Source of the DNA: an uncultured Prevotellaceae bacterium
GTDB taxonomy: Bacteria; Bacteroidota; Bacteroidia; Bacteroidales; Muribaculaceae
DNA: 13,043 bases
NCBI GenBank assembly: GCA_946055125.1
Contig: CAMGFF010000028.1
Coordinates: 1 to 13,043, forward strand
Direction of reading: 5' to 3'
Position numbers and translations under genes: made by a program. This document shows positions 6,987-13,043 of this stretch, piece by piece. Below the pieces are notes generated by a model. The model was not told the DNA's origin. It ran no database searches and saw nothing but the letters and a program-made list of their open reading frames with translations. Each line of letters begins with the position of its first letter. Positions within the stretch are counted from its first letter, which is position 1.

Positions 6987-8813
6987 TTATTGGGGGTCGT
7001 GCCAGTCGCCGCCAGCCTTGATAAGGGCGATAAGGCGTGGGATGGCTTCGGCCTCGGGGATATTTCGCTCCACACATTCCTTATTTTTGTAGAGGCTGAT
7101 TTTTCCGGCGGCAGCTCCCACATAGCCATAGTCGGCATCGGCCATTTCGCCCGGGCCATTGACTATGCAGCCCATAATGCCGATTTTAAGGTGCGAGAGG
7201 TGGGAGGTGGCCTCCTTCACGCGCTTCACGGTGGCCTGGAGGTCGTAGAGCGTTCGGCCGCAGCCGGGGCAGGATATGAACTCCGTCTTGCTCATGCGCA
7301 GGCGGCTTGCCTGGAGAATGCCCAGCTCGTAGCGGACGAGGCGGTCGGCATCGATGAAATTGGGAGCCGAGAGCCATATGCCATCGTGGAAGCCATTGAG
7401 CAGGAGAGTCCCGAAGTCGGCCCCGGCCTTTACCTGAAGCCACTCGTCGTCGGTATCGGGATAAGTGTTCTTGATAATGGCAGGGAGTGAGAGCCCGGCA
7501 TCGGTGAGGGCGTGGAGCAAAGCCTGCTCGCCGGCGGGAACATTGATGTTGGTAGGCTTAACGATAAGCACAGTGTGGCAGTCGTTGCGTAGCGGCTCGA
7601 GGGCCGACACCGGCACATCGTCGGGCACCACGAGCCACTTTAGGGGAGCCGGGCAATCGAGGAGAGCATGGAGCTCGGCGAGGGAGAATAGAGGCGACTC
7701 ACAGGCAGCACCATTATATAAGGCGAAAGGCACGATGAAGCGGTCGGTAGTGTTGCCGGAGGGACAGCCGTCGGCGGCGAAGAAGAAATCGGGGCGCATC
7801 TTGCCGAGAAGAGCCGAAGGAGCTACATCGGCAATGACGATAGGGCGGAGGCGGCCACCCACCGAGGCAGCCACCTCGGAAGAGGCGCGTCGCTGCGGGC
7901 AGACAGGGTCGTAGCCCTTGCACAAGCCTCCGGCGATGGGCTTGTGGCCTGCACGGGCGGTGATGTAATCGACGAGTCGGCGGGCCACGGGGATTTCGAA
8001 TTCGGGTTCCTCGCTGAGGGAAACGCGAATGGTGTCGCCCACGCCCTCGGCGAGAAGAGTGCCAATGCCGACGGCCGACTTAATGCGTCCGTCCTCACCA
8101 TCGCCGGCCTCGGTGACACCGAGGTGAAGCGGGAAGTGCATATCCTCGGCATCCATTGCACGCACCAGACGGCGGACTGTCTCGACCATCACCACGGTAT
8201 TTGAGGCCTTGATAGAGATGACCACATTGAGGAAGTCCTCGGCGACGAATACGCGGAGGAACTCCATTGCGCTCTCCACCATTCCGGCTGGAGTGTCGCC
8301 ATAACGGCTCATGATGCGGTCGCTGAGCGAGCCGTGGTTCACGCCGAGGCGAACTGCGGTGCCATGCTCGCGGCAGAGTGCGATGAAAGGCACCAGTGCA
8401 TCGTGGATGCGCTTCAGCTCGAGGTTGTACTCCTCATCGGAGTAGGAGAGATGCTTGAAAGTGCGTGCGGCATCGACGAAGTTTCCGGGATTGATGCGCA
8501 CCTTGTCGGTGACGCGTGCGGCAGCGAAAGCCGCCTTGGGATTGAAATGAATATCGGCGACAAGAGGCACGTTGCAGCCCAGGCTGCGCAGACGGCTACG
8601 AATGACGCCAATATTCTCGGCCTCACGGACACCCTGTGCTGTGAGGCGCACATAATCGGCACCGGCAAGGGCTAAGCGGTGGCACTGAGCCACGCTGGCG
8701 TCGATGTCGTTGGTGGAGGTGTTGGTCATCGACTGGACGCGGATAGGGAAGTGGGAGCCGAGCGGGGTGTTCCCTATTGCTACAGATATTGTGGAGCGGC
8801 GATTGTAGTTCAT
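6987..8813 (-). CDS. ispG: 4-hydroxy-3-methylbut-2-enyl diphosphate synthase, long form with insertion domain
   Basis: This enzyme of the methylerythritol phosphate pathway reductively converts the cyclic diphosphate MEcPP to HMBPP, the penultimate step to isoprenoid precursors, using a 4Fe-4S cluster. The 608-residue product starts IAIGN-like (SVAIGNTPLGS) with PIRVQSMTNT, and a TIM barrel spans about 1-285 (GADYVRLTAQ, DIHFNP, KVRINPGN, RLGVNHGSLSDR, LHLGVTEAG). The cluster domain is at about 505-608, with Cys515 and Cys518 in CPGCGR and Cys549 in GIMGCIVNGPGE, plus Glu556. The spacing resembles E. coli Cys270/273/305 and Glu312. About 220 residues are inserted between barrel and cluster domain. 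This explains the length compared with roughly 370 in E. coli and is the form known in Bacteroidetes, Chlamydia and plants. ATG at 8813 has no clear Shine-Dalgarno site. It lies 69 nt downstream of purE and is probably co-transcribed with it. Confidence 0.97.
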   Translation of the reverse strand: MNYNRRSTISVAIGNTPLGSHFPIRVQSMTNTSTNDIDASVAQCHRLALAGADYVRLTAQGVREAENIGVIRSRLRSLGCNVPLVADIHFNPKAAFAAARVTDKVRINPGNFVDAARTFKHLSYSDEEYNLELKRIHDALVPFIALCREHGTAVRLGVNHGSLSDRIMSRYGDTPAGMVESAMEFLRVFVAEDFLNVVISIKASNTVVMVETVRRLVRAMDAEDMHFPLHLGVTEAGDGEDGRIKSAVGIGTLLAEGVGDTIRVSLSEEPEFEIPVARRLVDYITARAGHKPIAGGLCKGYDPVCPQRRASSEVAASVGGRLRPIVIADVAPSALLGKMRPDFFFAADGCPSGNTTDRFIVPFALYNGAACESPLFSLAELHALLDCPAPLKWLVVPDDVPVSALEPLRNDCHTVLIVKPTNINVPAGEQALLHALTDAGLSLPAIIKNTYPDTDDEWLQVKAGADFGTLLLNGFHDGIWLSAPNFIDADRLVRYELGILQASRLRMSKTEFISCPGCGRTLYDLQATVKRVKEATSHLSHLKIGIMGCIVNGPGEMADADYGYVGAAAGKISLYKNKECVERNIPEAEAIPRLIALIKAGGDWHDPQ

Positions 8814-8835
8814 TTCTATTTAGTTAGGAGTTTTT

Positions 8836-8866
8836 CTAGAATTTCTAGAAATTCTAGTTATTCTAG
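8836..8866. repeat. 9-bp tandem repeat CTAGNNNNN with embedded 22-bp palindrome
   Basis: CTAG occurs at 8836, 8845, 8854 and 8863, an exact 9-bp period. The units are CTAGAATTT, CTAGAAATT and CTAGTTATT, followed by a final CTAG. Positions 8836-8857 are a perfect 22-bp palindrome. The repeat lies between the purE stop and the ispG start. Read in the - direction it is followed by AAAAA rather than a T-run, so it is not an intrinsic terminator for purE. Possible roles are an operator for a dimeric regulator, an RNA hairpin in the purE-ispG message, or a slippage-prone repeat. None of these is shown by the sequence alone. Confidence 0.75.
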
Positions 8867-8882
8867 TGGGGATAGATGGGGG

Positions 8883-9389
8883 TTAGTTGGTTTTGAAATT
8901 GTATTTAATTTCTCGGAGCTGTGCGTTGGCACCGGCAATTTTTTGGGCGAGGCCGGCTTTGTAGGTTTCGAAGCGCGAGGCGATGTCGTTGTCGCTGAGA
9001 GCGAGCATCTGCATTGCGAGAATGGCGGCATTGAGCGCGGCATTGATGCCCACAGTGGCCACGGGGATTCCCGGGGGCATCTGGACGATGGCGAGGAGCG
9101 CGTCGAGTCCCTCGATTGTAGACTTGATAGGCACGCCAATAACTGGGAGAGGAGTCATGGCAGCGATAACGCCGGGCAGGTGAGCCGCCATGCCGGCAGC
9201 GGCGATAATGACCTTGATTCCACGGGCCTTTGCGCCGTGGGCAAACTCCTCGACCTCGGTGGGAGTGCGGTGAGCCGAGAGAGCATTCACCTCAAAGGGA
9301 ATTTGCATATCATCGAGAAACTTGAGAGCTTTCTCCATAATTGGCAGGTCGCTTGTGCTGCCCATAATCACGCTAACAATTGGTTCCAT
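8883..9389 (-). CDS. purE: N5-carboxyaminoimidazole ribonucleotide mutase (class I PurE)
   Basis: PurE rearranges N5-CAIR to CAIR in de novo purine biosynthesis, in the cytoplasm, usually working with PurK. The 168-residue protein is the usual length for class I PurE. Family motifs are present in order: GSTSD at 10-14 (phosphate binding), NALSAHRTP with catalytic His40, AAGMAAHLPG around 64-73, and the GVPIKS...GLDALLAIVQMPPGIPVATVGI stretch that shapes the octamer active site. Start ATG is at 9389; the upstream 54 bp is very AT-rich with no purine-rich Shine-Dalgarno site, as is usual in Bacteroidetes. A terminator just upstream (9430-9458) suggests that purE opens its own unit with ispG downstream. 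No purK is in the window. Confidence 0.97.
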   Translation of the reverse strand: MEPIVSVIMGSTSDLPIMEKALKFLDDMQIPFEVNALSAHRTPTEVEEFAHGAKARGIKVIIAAAGMAAHLPGVIAAMTPLPVIGVPIKSTIEGLDALLAIVQMPPGIPVATVGINAALNAAILAMQMLALSDNDIASRFETYKAGLAQKIAGANAQLREIKYNFKTN

Positions 9390-9429
9390 AAAAAAAGGAT
9401 TTTATTTATTGGTTATTAATTATCGGTTG

Positions 9430-9458
9430 AAAAAAAGCCCCCGTTAAGCGAGGAGCTT
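9430..9458 (-). terminator. Intrinsic terminator after the PAP2 gene
   Basis: Read on the - strand, AAGCTCC (9458-9452) pairs with GGGGCTT (9441-9435), including one G-U wobble. An inner CG/CG pair extends the stem past a single bulged T, leaving a short CTTAA loop. Five T follow directly (9434-9430), giving seven in the whole run. The stem begins inside the last codons of the PAP2-like gene, whose stop is at 9444-9446. It would separate the rpoN/PAP2 unit from purE. This is a sequence prediction without an energy calculation. Confidence 0.7.
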
Positions 9459-10055
9459 GGAGAGGAGGAAGACGGAGAGGAAGCCGTTGATGAAGCCGGC
9501 GATTACCTGCCAGAATGTGTGGCGCTCCATGTAGATGCGTGAGGTGCCGAGGATGCCGGCAAGGATAATGATTGCACAGACGAGCCAGTAGATATTGAAA
9601 GCTGCGAGGCCGTCGATGCGCAGTCGCACGAGGAACGCGAGCACACCGCCAATACCGGCCATGTGTGCGCTGATTTTCCACCAGAAGTTGACGATGATAG
9701 AAACAACACAAGCGGCGGCGCCGCCCCAGGTGAAAACCACGGCCCACTGCTGCATGTGAATGTGGGTGAGGTAGAGTCCGCAGCCGATGTAGCATAGGAA
9801 AACGGCGATGTAGGGAAGAAGCCGCTCTTTTCGGTTGATGAGTCGCTTGTCCTCAATCACTTTTAGATTGTGTAGCACTGCAATGACCGTCATAGGCATG
9901 ATGCAGGTGATTCCGAAGACTACGAGGAGCACAACAATGCGTGTTCCGGTGGGGAGATAACAGAGAATTGAGACCCAGAGCACGAGGAAAATGCCGTAGG
10001 TGGGCATGAGCAGAGGGCTCAGGATGGTTGAGAAAAGTCGGGCTATTGCTTGCAT
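9444..10055 (-). CDS. Divergent PAP2-superfamily integral membrane protein
   Basis: The 203-residue protein is almost entirely hydrophobic, with about six predicted membrane helices, and resembles the PAP2 phosphatase superfamily that dephosphorylates lipid phosphates such as undecaprenyl diphosphate. Visible motif remnants are RKERLLPY at 75-82 (for KxxxxxxRP), KISAHMAG with His131 (for PSGH) and SR-x5-H at 172-179 (Ser172, Arg173, His179). Two departures stand out: the Pro-Ser-Gly of motif 2 is replaced by Ile-Ser-Ala, and the Asp expected four residues after the last His is Gln183. The key histidines and arginine remain, so activity is possible but uncertain. It lies 51 nt after rpoN with no visible terminator between, and is followed by its own terminator. 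A role in lipid carrier recycling is inferred from family only. Confidence 0.72.
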   Translation of the reverse strand: MQAIARLFSTILSPLLMPTYGIFLVLWVSILCYLPTGTRIVVLLVVFGITCIMPMTVIAVLHNLKVIEDKRLINRKERLLPYIAVFLCYIGCGLYLTHIHMQQWAVVFTWGGAAACVVSIIVNFWWKISAHMAGIGGVLAFLVRLRIDGLAAFNIYWLVCAIIILAGILGTSRIYMERHTFWQVIAGFINGFLSVFLLSKLLA

Positions 10056-10106
10056 AATATCTTAATTTTTTATTTTCTGCTTTGGGCTTTTTTGGGCTGT
10101 GAGCTG

Positions 10107-11573
10107 TTATAGTTCTTTGCGGAGGCGGGCTACGGGGATTGCGAGGCGCTCGCGGTATTTAGCGATAGTGCGGCGGGCAATTTCGTAGCCTTTGTCGCGG
10201 AGGAGGTCGCAAAGTTTTTCGTCGCTGAGAGGGTGCCCCTTGTCTTCGCCGTCGATAAGTTGCTGTAGGTAGCTGAGCACTTCGCGGGTAGATACCTCCT
10301 CGCCGGAGAGGTGCATCATACCCTCGGAGAAGAAGTACTTGAGAGGGAAAATTCCCCACTCGGTGGCGACGTATTTGTTACGGGTGACGCGCGAGATTAC
10401 CGACACGTCGAGGCTAAGGTCGGCAGCGATGTCCTTGAGCACCATAGGCTTCAGGTCGGCGGTGTCGCCGGTGAGGAAGAAAAGCTTCTGGCGGTGAACG
10501 ATGGCGCGCATTGTGCGGAACAGCGTTTCGTTACGCTGCCGGAGCATGGCGATGAAAGTGCCGGCCTTAGAGTATTTATCCTTCACGTCGGCTGCGATGT
10601 CGCGATCCTTGTCGGAGGCAGGTTTCTTAGAGGCATATTGCTCGTAGATGAGCGAGTAGCTTTCAGAGATTTGCAGCTCGGGCACGGAGTTTAGGAGAGT
10701 TACGGTGATGTCGGCACCATCGGTTTCCACGCTGAAGTCGGGGGAAATTTGCTGGCTGTGGGAGTCGTCGGCCACTTCGGTGATTGTGTTACCCGGCTTA
10801 GGGTTAAGGCTTCGGATAAGGTCGAAGACACGGCGCATTGTGACATCGTCGATGCCGAGCTGAGCGGCGATTTTGTCGAAGTGCTTTTTAGAGAAGAGGT
10901 CGAAGCACTCATCGATGACGCGGTAGGCGAGGAGCGAGATTTGGTCGCCCCTCATTCGCTCGAGCTGAAGCAGCAGACAGTCGCGGAGGTCGGTGGCGCC
11001 CACGCCGGCGGGGTCGAGCTCACGGACGAGCTGATAGACACGGTCGACCTCGGCGTCGGAGACGTTGAGGCCGGTGTGGTCCATGATGTCGAAAGTGATA
11101 GACTCGATAGAGCGCTGGAGGTAGCCCGAGTCGGAGATATTACCGATGATATACTGGGCAATCAACTGCTGCTTCTCGCTGAGGTCGCGCTCGCCGATTT
11201 GAGCCATAAGGAAGTCGAAGACGGAGTTCTCGCCCACGGCCTCGGGCTCAAAGTCCTCGTCGTCGCTGCTGCGGTTGGAGGCGTTGAGTCGGTAAAAAGG
11301 GATGTCGTCCTCGGAGCGGTAGTCGGCCTTCATCATGTCGTCGGCGGTTTCGCGAATGACCTCGCCGTCCTCGTCGCGGTCGAGGTGCTCCTGCTCGGCC
11401 TGGGGAGTGTCGGCCACCTCGAGTGCGGGATTCTCCTCGGTAGCACGGCGGACCTCCTCCTCAAGCTCATTGCCCGACATTTCGAGGAGTCGTCCGAGGA
11501 GCTTCTGCTGCGGGGCAATCCACAGGCGGGTGGTTTGCTTCTGCTCTAAGATCTGGCGGTTGCTGCTTGGCAT
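10107..11573 (-). CDS. rpoN: RNA polymerase sigma-54 factor
   Basis: Sigma-54 directs core RNA polymerase to -24/-12 promoters, which need an AAA+ activator to open. The 488-residue length is typical. Region I at about 1-50 shows the glutamine/leucine-rich start (LEQKQTTRLWIAPQQKLLGRL). Region II at about 55-115 is an acidic linker rich in Asp and Glu. The core-binding part at about 115-300 includes FDFLMAQIGERDLSEKQ and LDPAGVGATDLRDCLLLQL. The DNA-binding C-terminus carries the LKDIAADLSLDVSVISRVTRNKY helix-turn-helix region and a near-exact RpoN box ARRTIAKYRE at 466-475. The start ATG is at 11573, only 7 nt after the SIMPL gene stop, so the two are probably translationally coupled or at least co-transcribed. 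No sigma-54 activator gene is in the window; the HTCS carries no AAA+ domain. Confidence 0.97.
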   Translation of the reverse strand: MPSSNRQILEQKQTTRLWIAPQQKLLGRLLEMSGNELEEEVRRATEENPALEVADTPQAEQEHLDRDEDGEVIRETADDMMKADYRSEDDIPFYRLNASNRSSDDEDFEPEAVGENSVFDFLMAQIGERDLSEKQQLIAQYIIGNISDSGYLQRSIESITFDIMDHTGLNVSDAEVDRVYQLVRELDPAGVGATDLRDCLLLQLERMRGDQISLLAYRVIDECFDLFSKKHFDKIAAQLGIDDVTMRRVFDLIRSLNPKPGNTITEVADDSHSQQISPDFSVETDGADITVTLLNSVPELQISESYSLIYEQYASKKPASDKDRDIAADVKDKYSKAGTFIAMLRQRNETLFRTMRAIVHRQKLFFLTGDTADLKPMVLKDIAADLSLDVSVISRVTRNKYVATEWGIFPLKYFFSEGMMHLSGEEVSTREVLSYLQQLIDGEDKGHPLSDEKLCDLLRDKGYEIARRTIAKYRERLAIPVARLRKEL

Positions 11574-11580
11574 TGTGCTA

Positions 11581-12291
11581 TTAGTGTTTCAGTGAGTAGG
11601 TGATAGTAGTGACCACACGTAGCTTTTTGATGTGAGGGGTGTAGCTATCGCGGTTTTCGATAGAGAACTGCCCCTGGTCGGCGCGAATAATCTTGTCGAG
11701 CTCGCTGTTGCTTGTTTGGGCAAACTGTTCGGCAGTATTCTCGGCGTTCTGGATAGCCTCCTTCATCATTTTGGGCTTAATATCGCTGAAAGAAGTGTAC
11801 TCATACACGATAGGCATCTCATAACCACCATCGACGATAGCCACGCCCTCGTTGAGGAGGTCGGTCTGCTTGGCGATGATAGAGCGCACCATGTCGACCT
11901 GAGATGAAGTGACGGTGATAGTTGAGGTGATGTTGTAGCGGTAGGACTTGTTCTCGGCGCCATAACGCTCGGCGCTCATGTCGATTACCACAGGCGGATT
12001 GACCACAATCTCGGAGTCGGAGATACCGTTTTTCTTTAGGAAAGCGGTGATTAGGGAGTTGTTGCGGTTGATGTCGCGGTAGAGCTGCTGCATATCGTTG
12101 CCGATTAGCTTCGACACGATAGGCCATGTAACCTTGTTGGCGGGCACTTCCACTTGGGCGAGTCCCTTTACGGTGACTTGACGGTCCTTGTCGGCGAAAT
12201 TGTTGATGCCGGCCTTAATGTTGAAGCCGAGCACGATGAGTCCGATTGCGATGACAACCGCCTCGATAATCCAACCATTTTTCTTTTCCAT
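11581..12291 (-). CDS. Membrane-anchored SIMPL (DUF541) domain protein
   Basis: The 236-residue protein has a short charged N-terminus, then one hydrophobic helix at about 7-25 (GWIIEAVVIAIGLIVLGF), which acts as an uncleaved anchor or signal peptide and places the rest in the periplasm. The remainder resembles SIMPL/DUF541 proteins: VTVKGLAQVEVPANKVTWPI at about 39-58, a helix with NRNNSLITAFLKKNGISDSEI, the strand SYRYNITSTITVTSS, and the C-terminal KMMKEAIQNAENTAEQFAQTSN helix before a final VVTTITYSLKH strand. Relatives include periplasmic oligomeric proteins such as E. coli YggE and Brucella BP26; their biochemical role is unsettled, with reported links to oxidative stress. It lies 54 nt after cysS and 7 nt before rpoN. 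No function beyond the family assignment can be read from sequence. Confidence 0.85.
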   Translation of the reverse strand: MEKKNGWIIEAVVIAIGLIVLGFNIKAGINNFADKDRQVTVKGLAQVEVPANKVTWPIVSKLIGNDMQQLYRDINRNNSLITAFLKKNGISDSEIVVNPPVVIDMSAERYGAENKSYRYNITSTITVTSSQVDMVRSIIAKQTDLLNEGVAIVDGGYEMPIVYEYTSFSDIKPKMMKEAIQNAENTAEQFAQTSNSELDKIIRADQGQFSIENRDSYTPHIKKLRVVTTITYSLKH

Positions 12292-12303
12292 AAATCTTGG
12301 TGT

Positions 12304-12319
12304 TTTTATAGTTATAAAA
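12304..12319. repeat. Short palindrome in the cysS-SIMPL gap
   Basis: TTTTATA (12304-12310) and TATAAAA (12313-12319) are perfect reverse complements two bases apart, in the 54-bp gap between the cysS stop and the SIMPL start. The stem is all A-T with a two-base loop, so it would be a weak RNA hairpin. It could be an operator half-site pair or chance in AT-rich spacer. Two AAGAGAGA copies flank it on the cysS side. No terminator or consensus promoter is visible in this gap, so read-through from cysS is likely. Confidence 0.35.
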
Positions 12320-12345
12320 GAGAGAAATACATAAGAGAGACGGCG

Positions 12346-13043
12346 CTACTTCACCTTCCACTCAAAGCCATCCTTGGTGTCCTTCACGTCGAAGCCGATT
12401 TCGGCGAGGCGGTTTCGGATAAGGTCGCTGGTAGCCCAGTCCTTTTTCTGCTTGGCCTCTCGGCGAATGTTGAGGAGGAGGTCGACAGCCTCCTCGTAGG
12501 GCTTGAGGTTGACACCGGCGCCGCCGGCACGCTCATCGACGATTCCAAGCACATCGAAGAGGAACGTCTTGAAAGTTTCCTTTAGGCGGTCGAGGTCGGG
12601 GGCTGAGATGGAGGCCTTTCCGTCGTTGACCGAGTTGATAGCGCGGCAAGCGTCGAAGAGGTGAGCAATCACGATAGGGGTGTTGAGGTCGTCGTTCATA
12701 GCCTCCTCGCACTTTGAGGCGAGGCCGGCGACATCGATAGTCGACACCTCGGCGGGCTTCAGCTCATTGAGTCGCTTCCAGCCATCCATCATGCGCTCGT
12801 AGGCCTTCTCGGCGGCCTGGAGAGCGTCGTTTGAGAAATCGACGGTGCCGCGGTAGTGAGCCTGGAGGATGAAGAAGCGGATGGTCATGGGGGAATAAGC
12901 CTGGGAGAGAGCCTGGTGGGAGCCGTGGAAGAACTCATCGAGGGTGATGAAGTTGCCGAGCGACTTGCCCATTTTCTGCCCATTGATTGTGATCATGTTG
13001 TTGTGCATCCAGTAGCGCACGGCATCGTGTCCGGAGTGAGCCA
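12346..13043 (-). CDS. cysS: Cysteinyl-tRNA synthetase, C-terminal part (5' partial)
   Basis: CysS charges tRNA-Cys with cysteine using ATP in the cytoplasm. The frame continues past the window edge (AHSGHDAVRYWMHNNM reads in from 13041), so GTG at 13020 is an internal valine and not the start. About 230 residues are visible. The class I signature KMSKS appears as KMGKS at 12961-12975, within INGQKMGKSLGNFITL. This is followed by TIRFFILQAHYRGTVDFSNDAL of the stem-contact region, then the helical anticodon-binding domain and the C-terminal ALAxxR-like segment (WATSDLIRNRLAEIGFDVKDTKDG). The HIGH motif and zinc-binding cysteines lie outside the window. The stop TAG is at 12346-12348. It is the first visible gene of the - strand unit leading to SIMPL, rpoN and the PAP2-like gene. 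Confidence 0.96.
   Translation of the reverse strand, partial: AHSGHDAVRYWMHNNMITINGQKMGKSLGNFITLDEFFHGSHQALSQAYSPMTIRFFILQAHYRGTVDFSNDALQAAEKAYERMMDGWKRLNELKPAEVSTIDVAGLASKCEEAMNDDLNTPIVIAHLFDACRAINSVNDGKASISAPDLDRLKETFKTFLFDVLGIVDERAGGAGVNLKPYEEAVDLLLNIRREAKQKKDWATSDLIRNRLAEIGFDVKDTKDGFEWKVK

Noticed and set aside
8814..8882. The palindrome between purE and ispG as a purE terminator
   Set aside because: In the direction of transcription the hairpin is followed by A residues, not a T-run, and the stem is AT-rich.
10749..11549. A 266-codon open frame on the + strand opposite rpoN
   Set aside because: It is antisense to a clear sigma-54 gene, and its Val/Leu/Glu/Gly-rich sequence mirrors the rpoN codons. 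No recognisable fold was seen.
12292..12345. Promoter for SIMPL-rpoN in the gap after cysS
   Set aside because: No TAnnTTTG with a spaced TTTG is found on the - strand; the AT-rich palindrome alone is not enough.

Overview
The window looks like a chromosomal segment of a gut-type Bacteroidales bacterium. The lean towards Muribaculaceae or a relative is inferred, not proven. Supporting signs are a hybrid two-component sensor-regulator of the kind that controls polysaccharide utilisation loci (PULs), a Bacteroidetes-style -33/-7 promoter, absence of clear Shine-Dalgarno sites, the long form of IspG with an extra domain, and KMGKS in CysS. GC content is fairly high, with frequent ATA isoleucine codons in both strand blocks.

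Layout. Positions 1-6725 are on the + strand and appear to be the downstream edge of a PUL. A 5'-truncated secreted glycoside hydrolase carries a GH29 alpha-L-fucosidase, an F5/8 type C carbohydrate-binding module and a complete-looking GH16 endo-glycanase on one polypeptide. It is followed by a full hybrid two-component system (HTCS) protein with its own consensus-like promoter. No susC/susD pair lies inside the window; it may lie upstream.

Positions 6726-6986 form a convergent intergenic region holding a conspicuous nested palindrome, with a perfect 24-bp inverted repeat inside a 90-bp imperfect one. From 6987 to 13043 all genes are on the - strand. In transcription order they are cysS (N-terminus cut off by the window), a membrane-anchored SIMPL protein, rpoN (sigma-54), a divergent PAP2-family membrane protein, a good intrinsic terminator, purE and ispG. 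The terminator probably splits this into cysS-SIMPL-rpoN-PAP2 and purE-ispG units. A 9-bp tandem repeat built on CTAG lies between purE and ispG.

How the genes work together. The fucosidase/GH16 fusion could remove fucose caps and cut the exposed beta-linked backbone of one glycan, for example a mucin-type poly-LacNAc chain, and the adjacent HTCS is the likely sensor of a released oligosaccharide. The - strand block is housekeeping: Cys-tRNA charging, alternative sigma factor, purine synthesis and isoprenoid precursor synthesis. No phage, transposase, CRISPR array, tRNA or rRNA was seen. The most unusual items are the GH29-F5/8C-GH16 architecture, the near-leaderless HTCS promoter and the two intergenic repeats.
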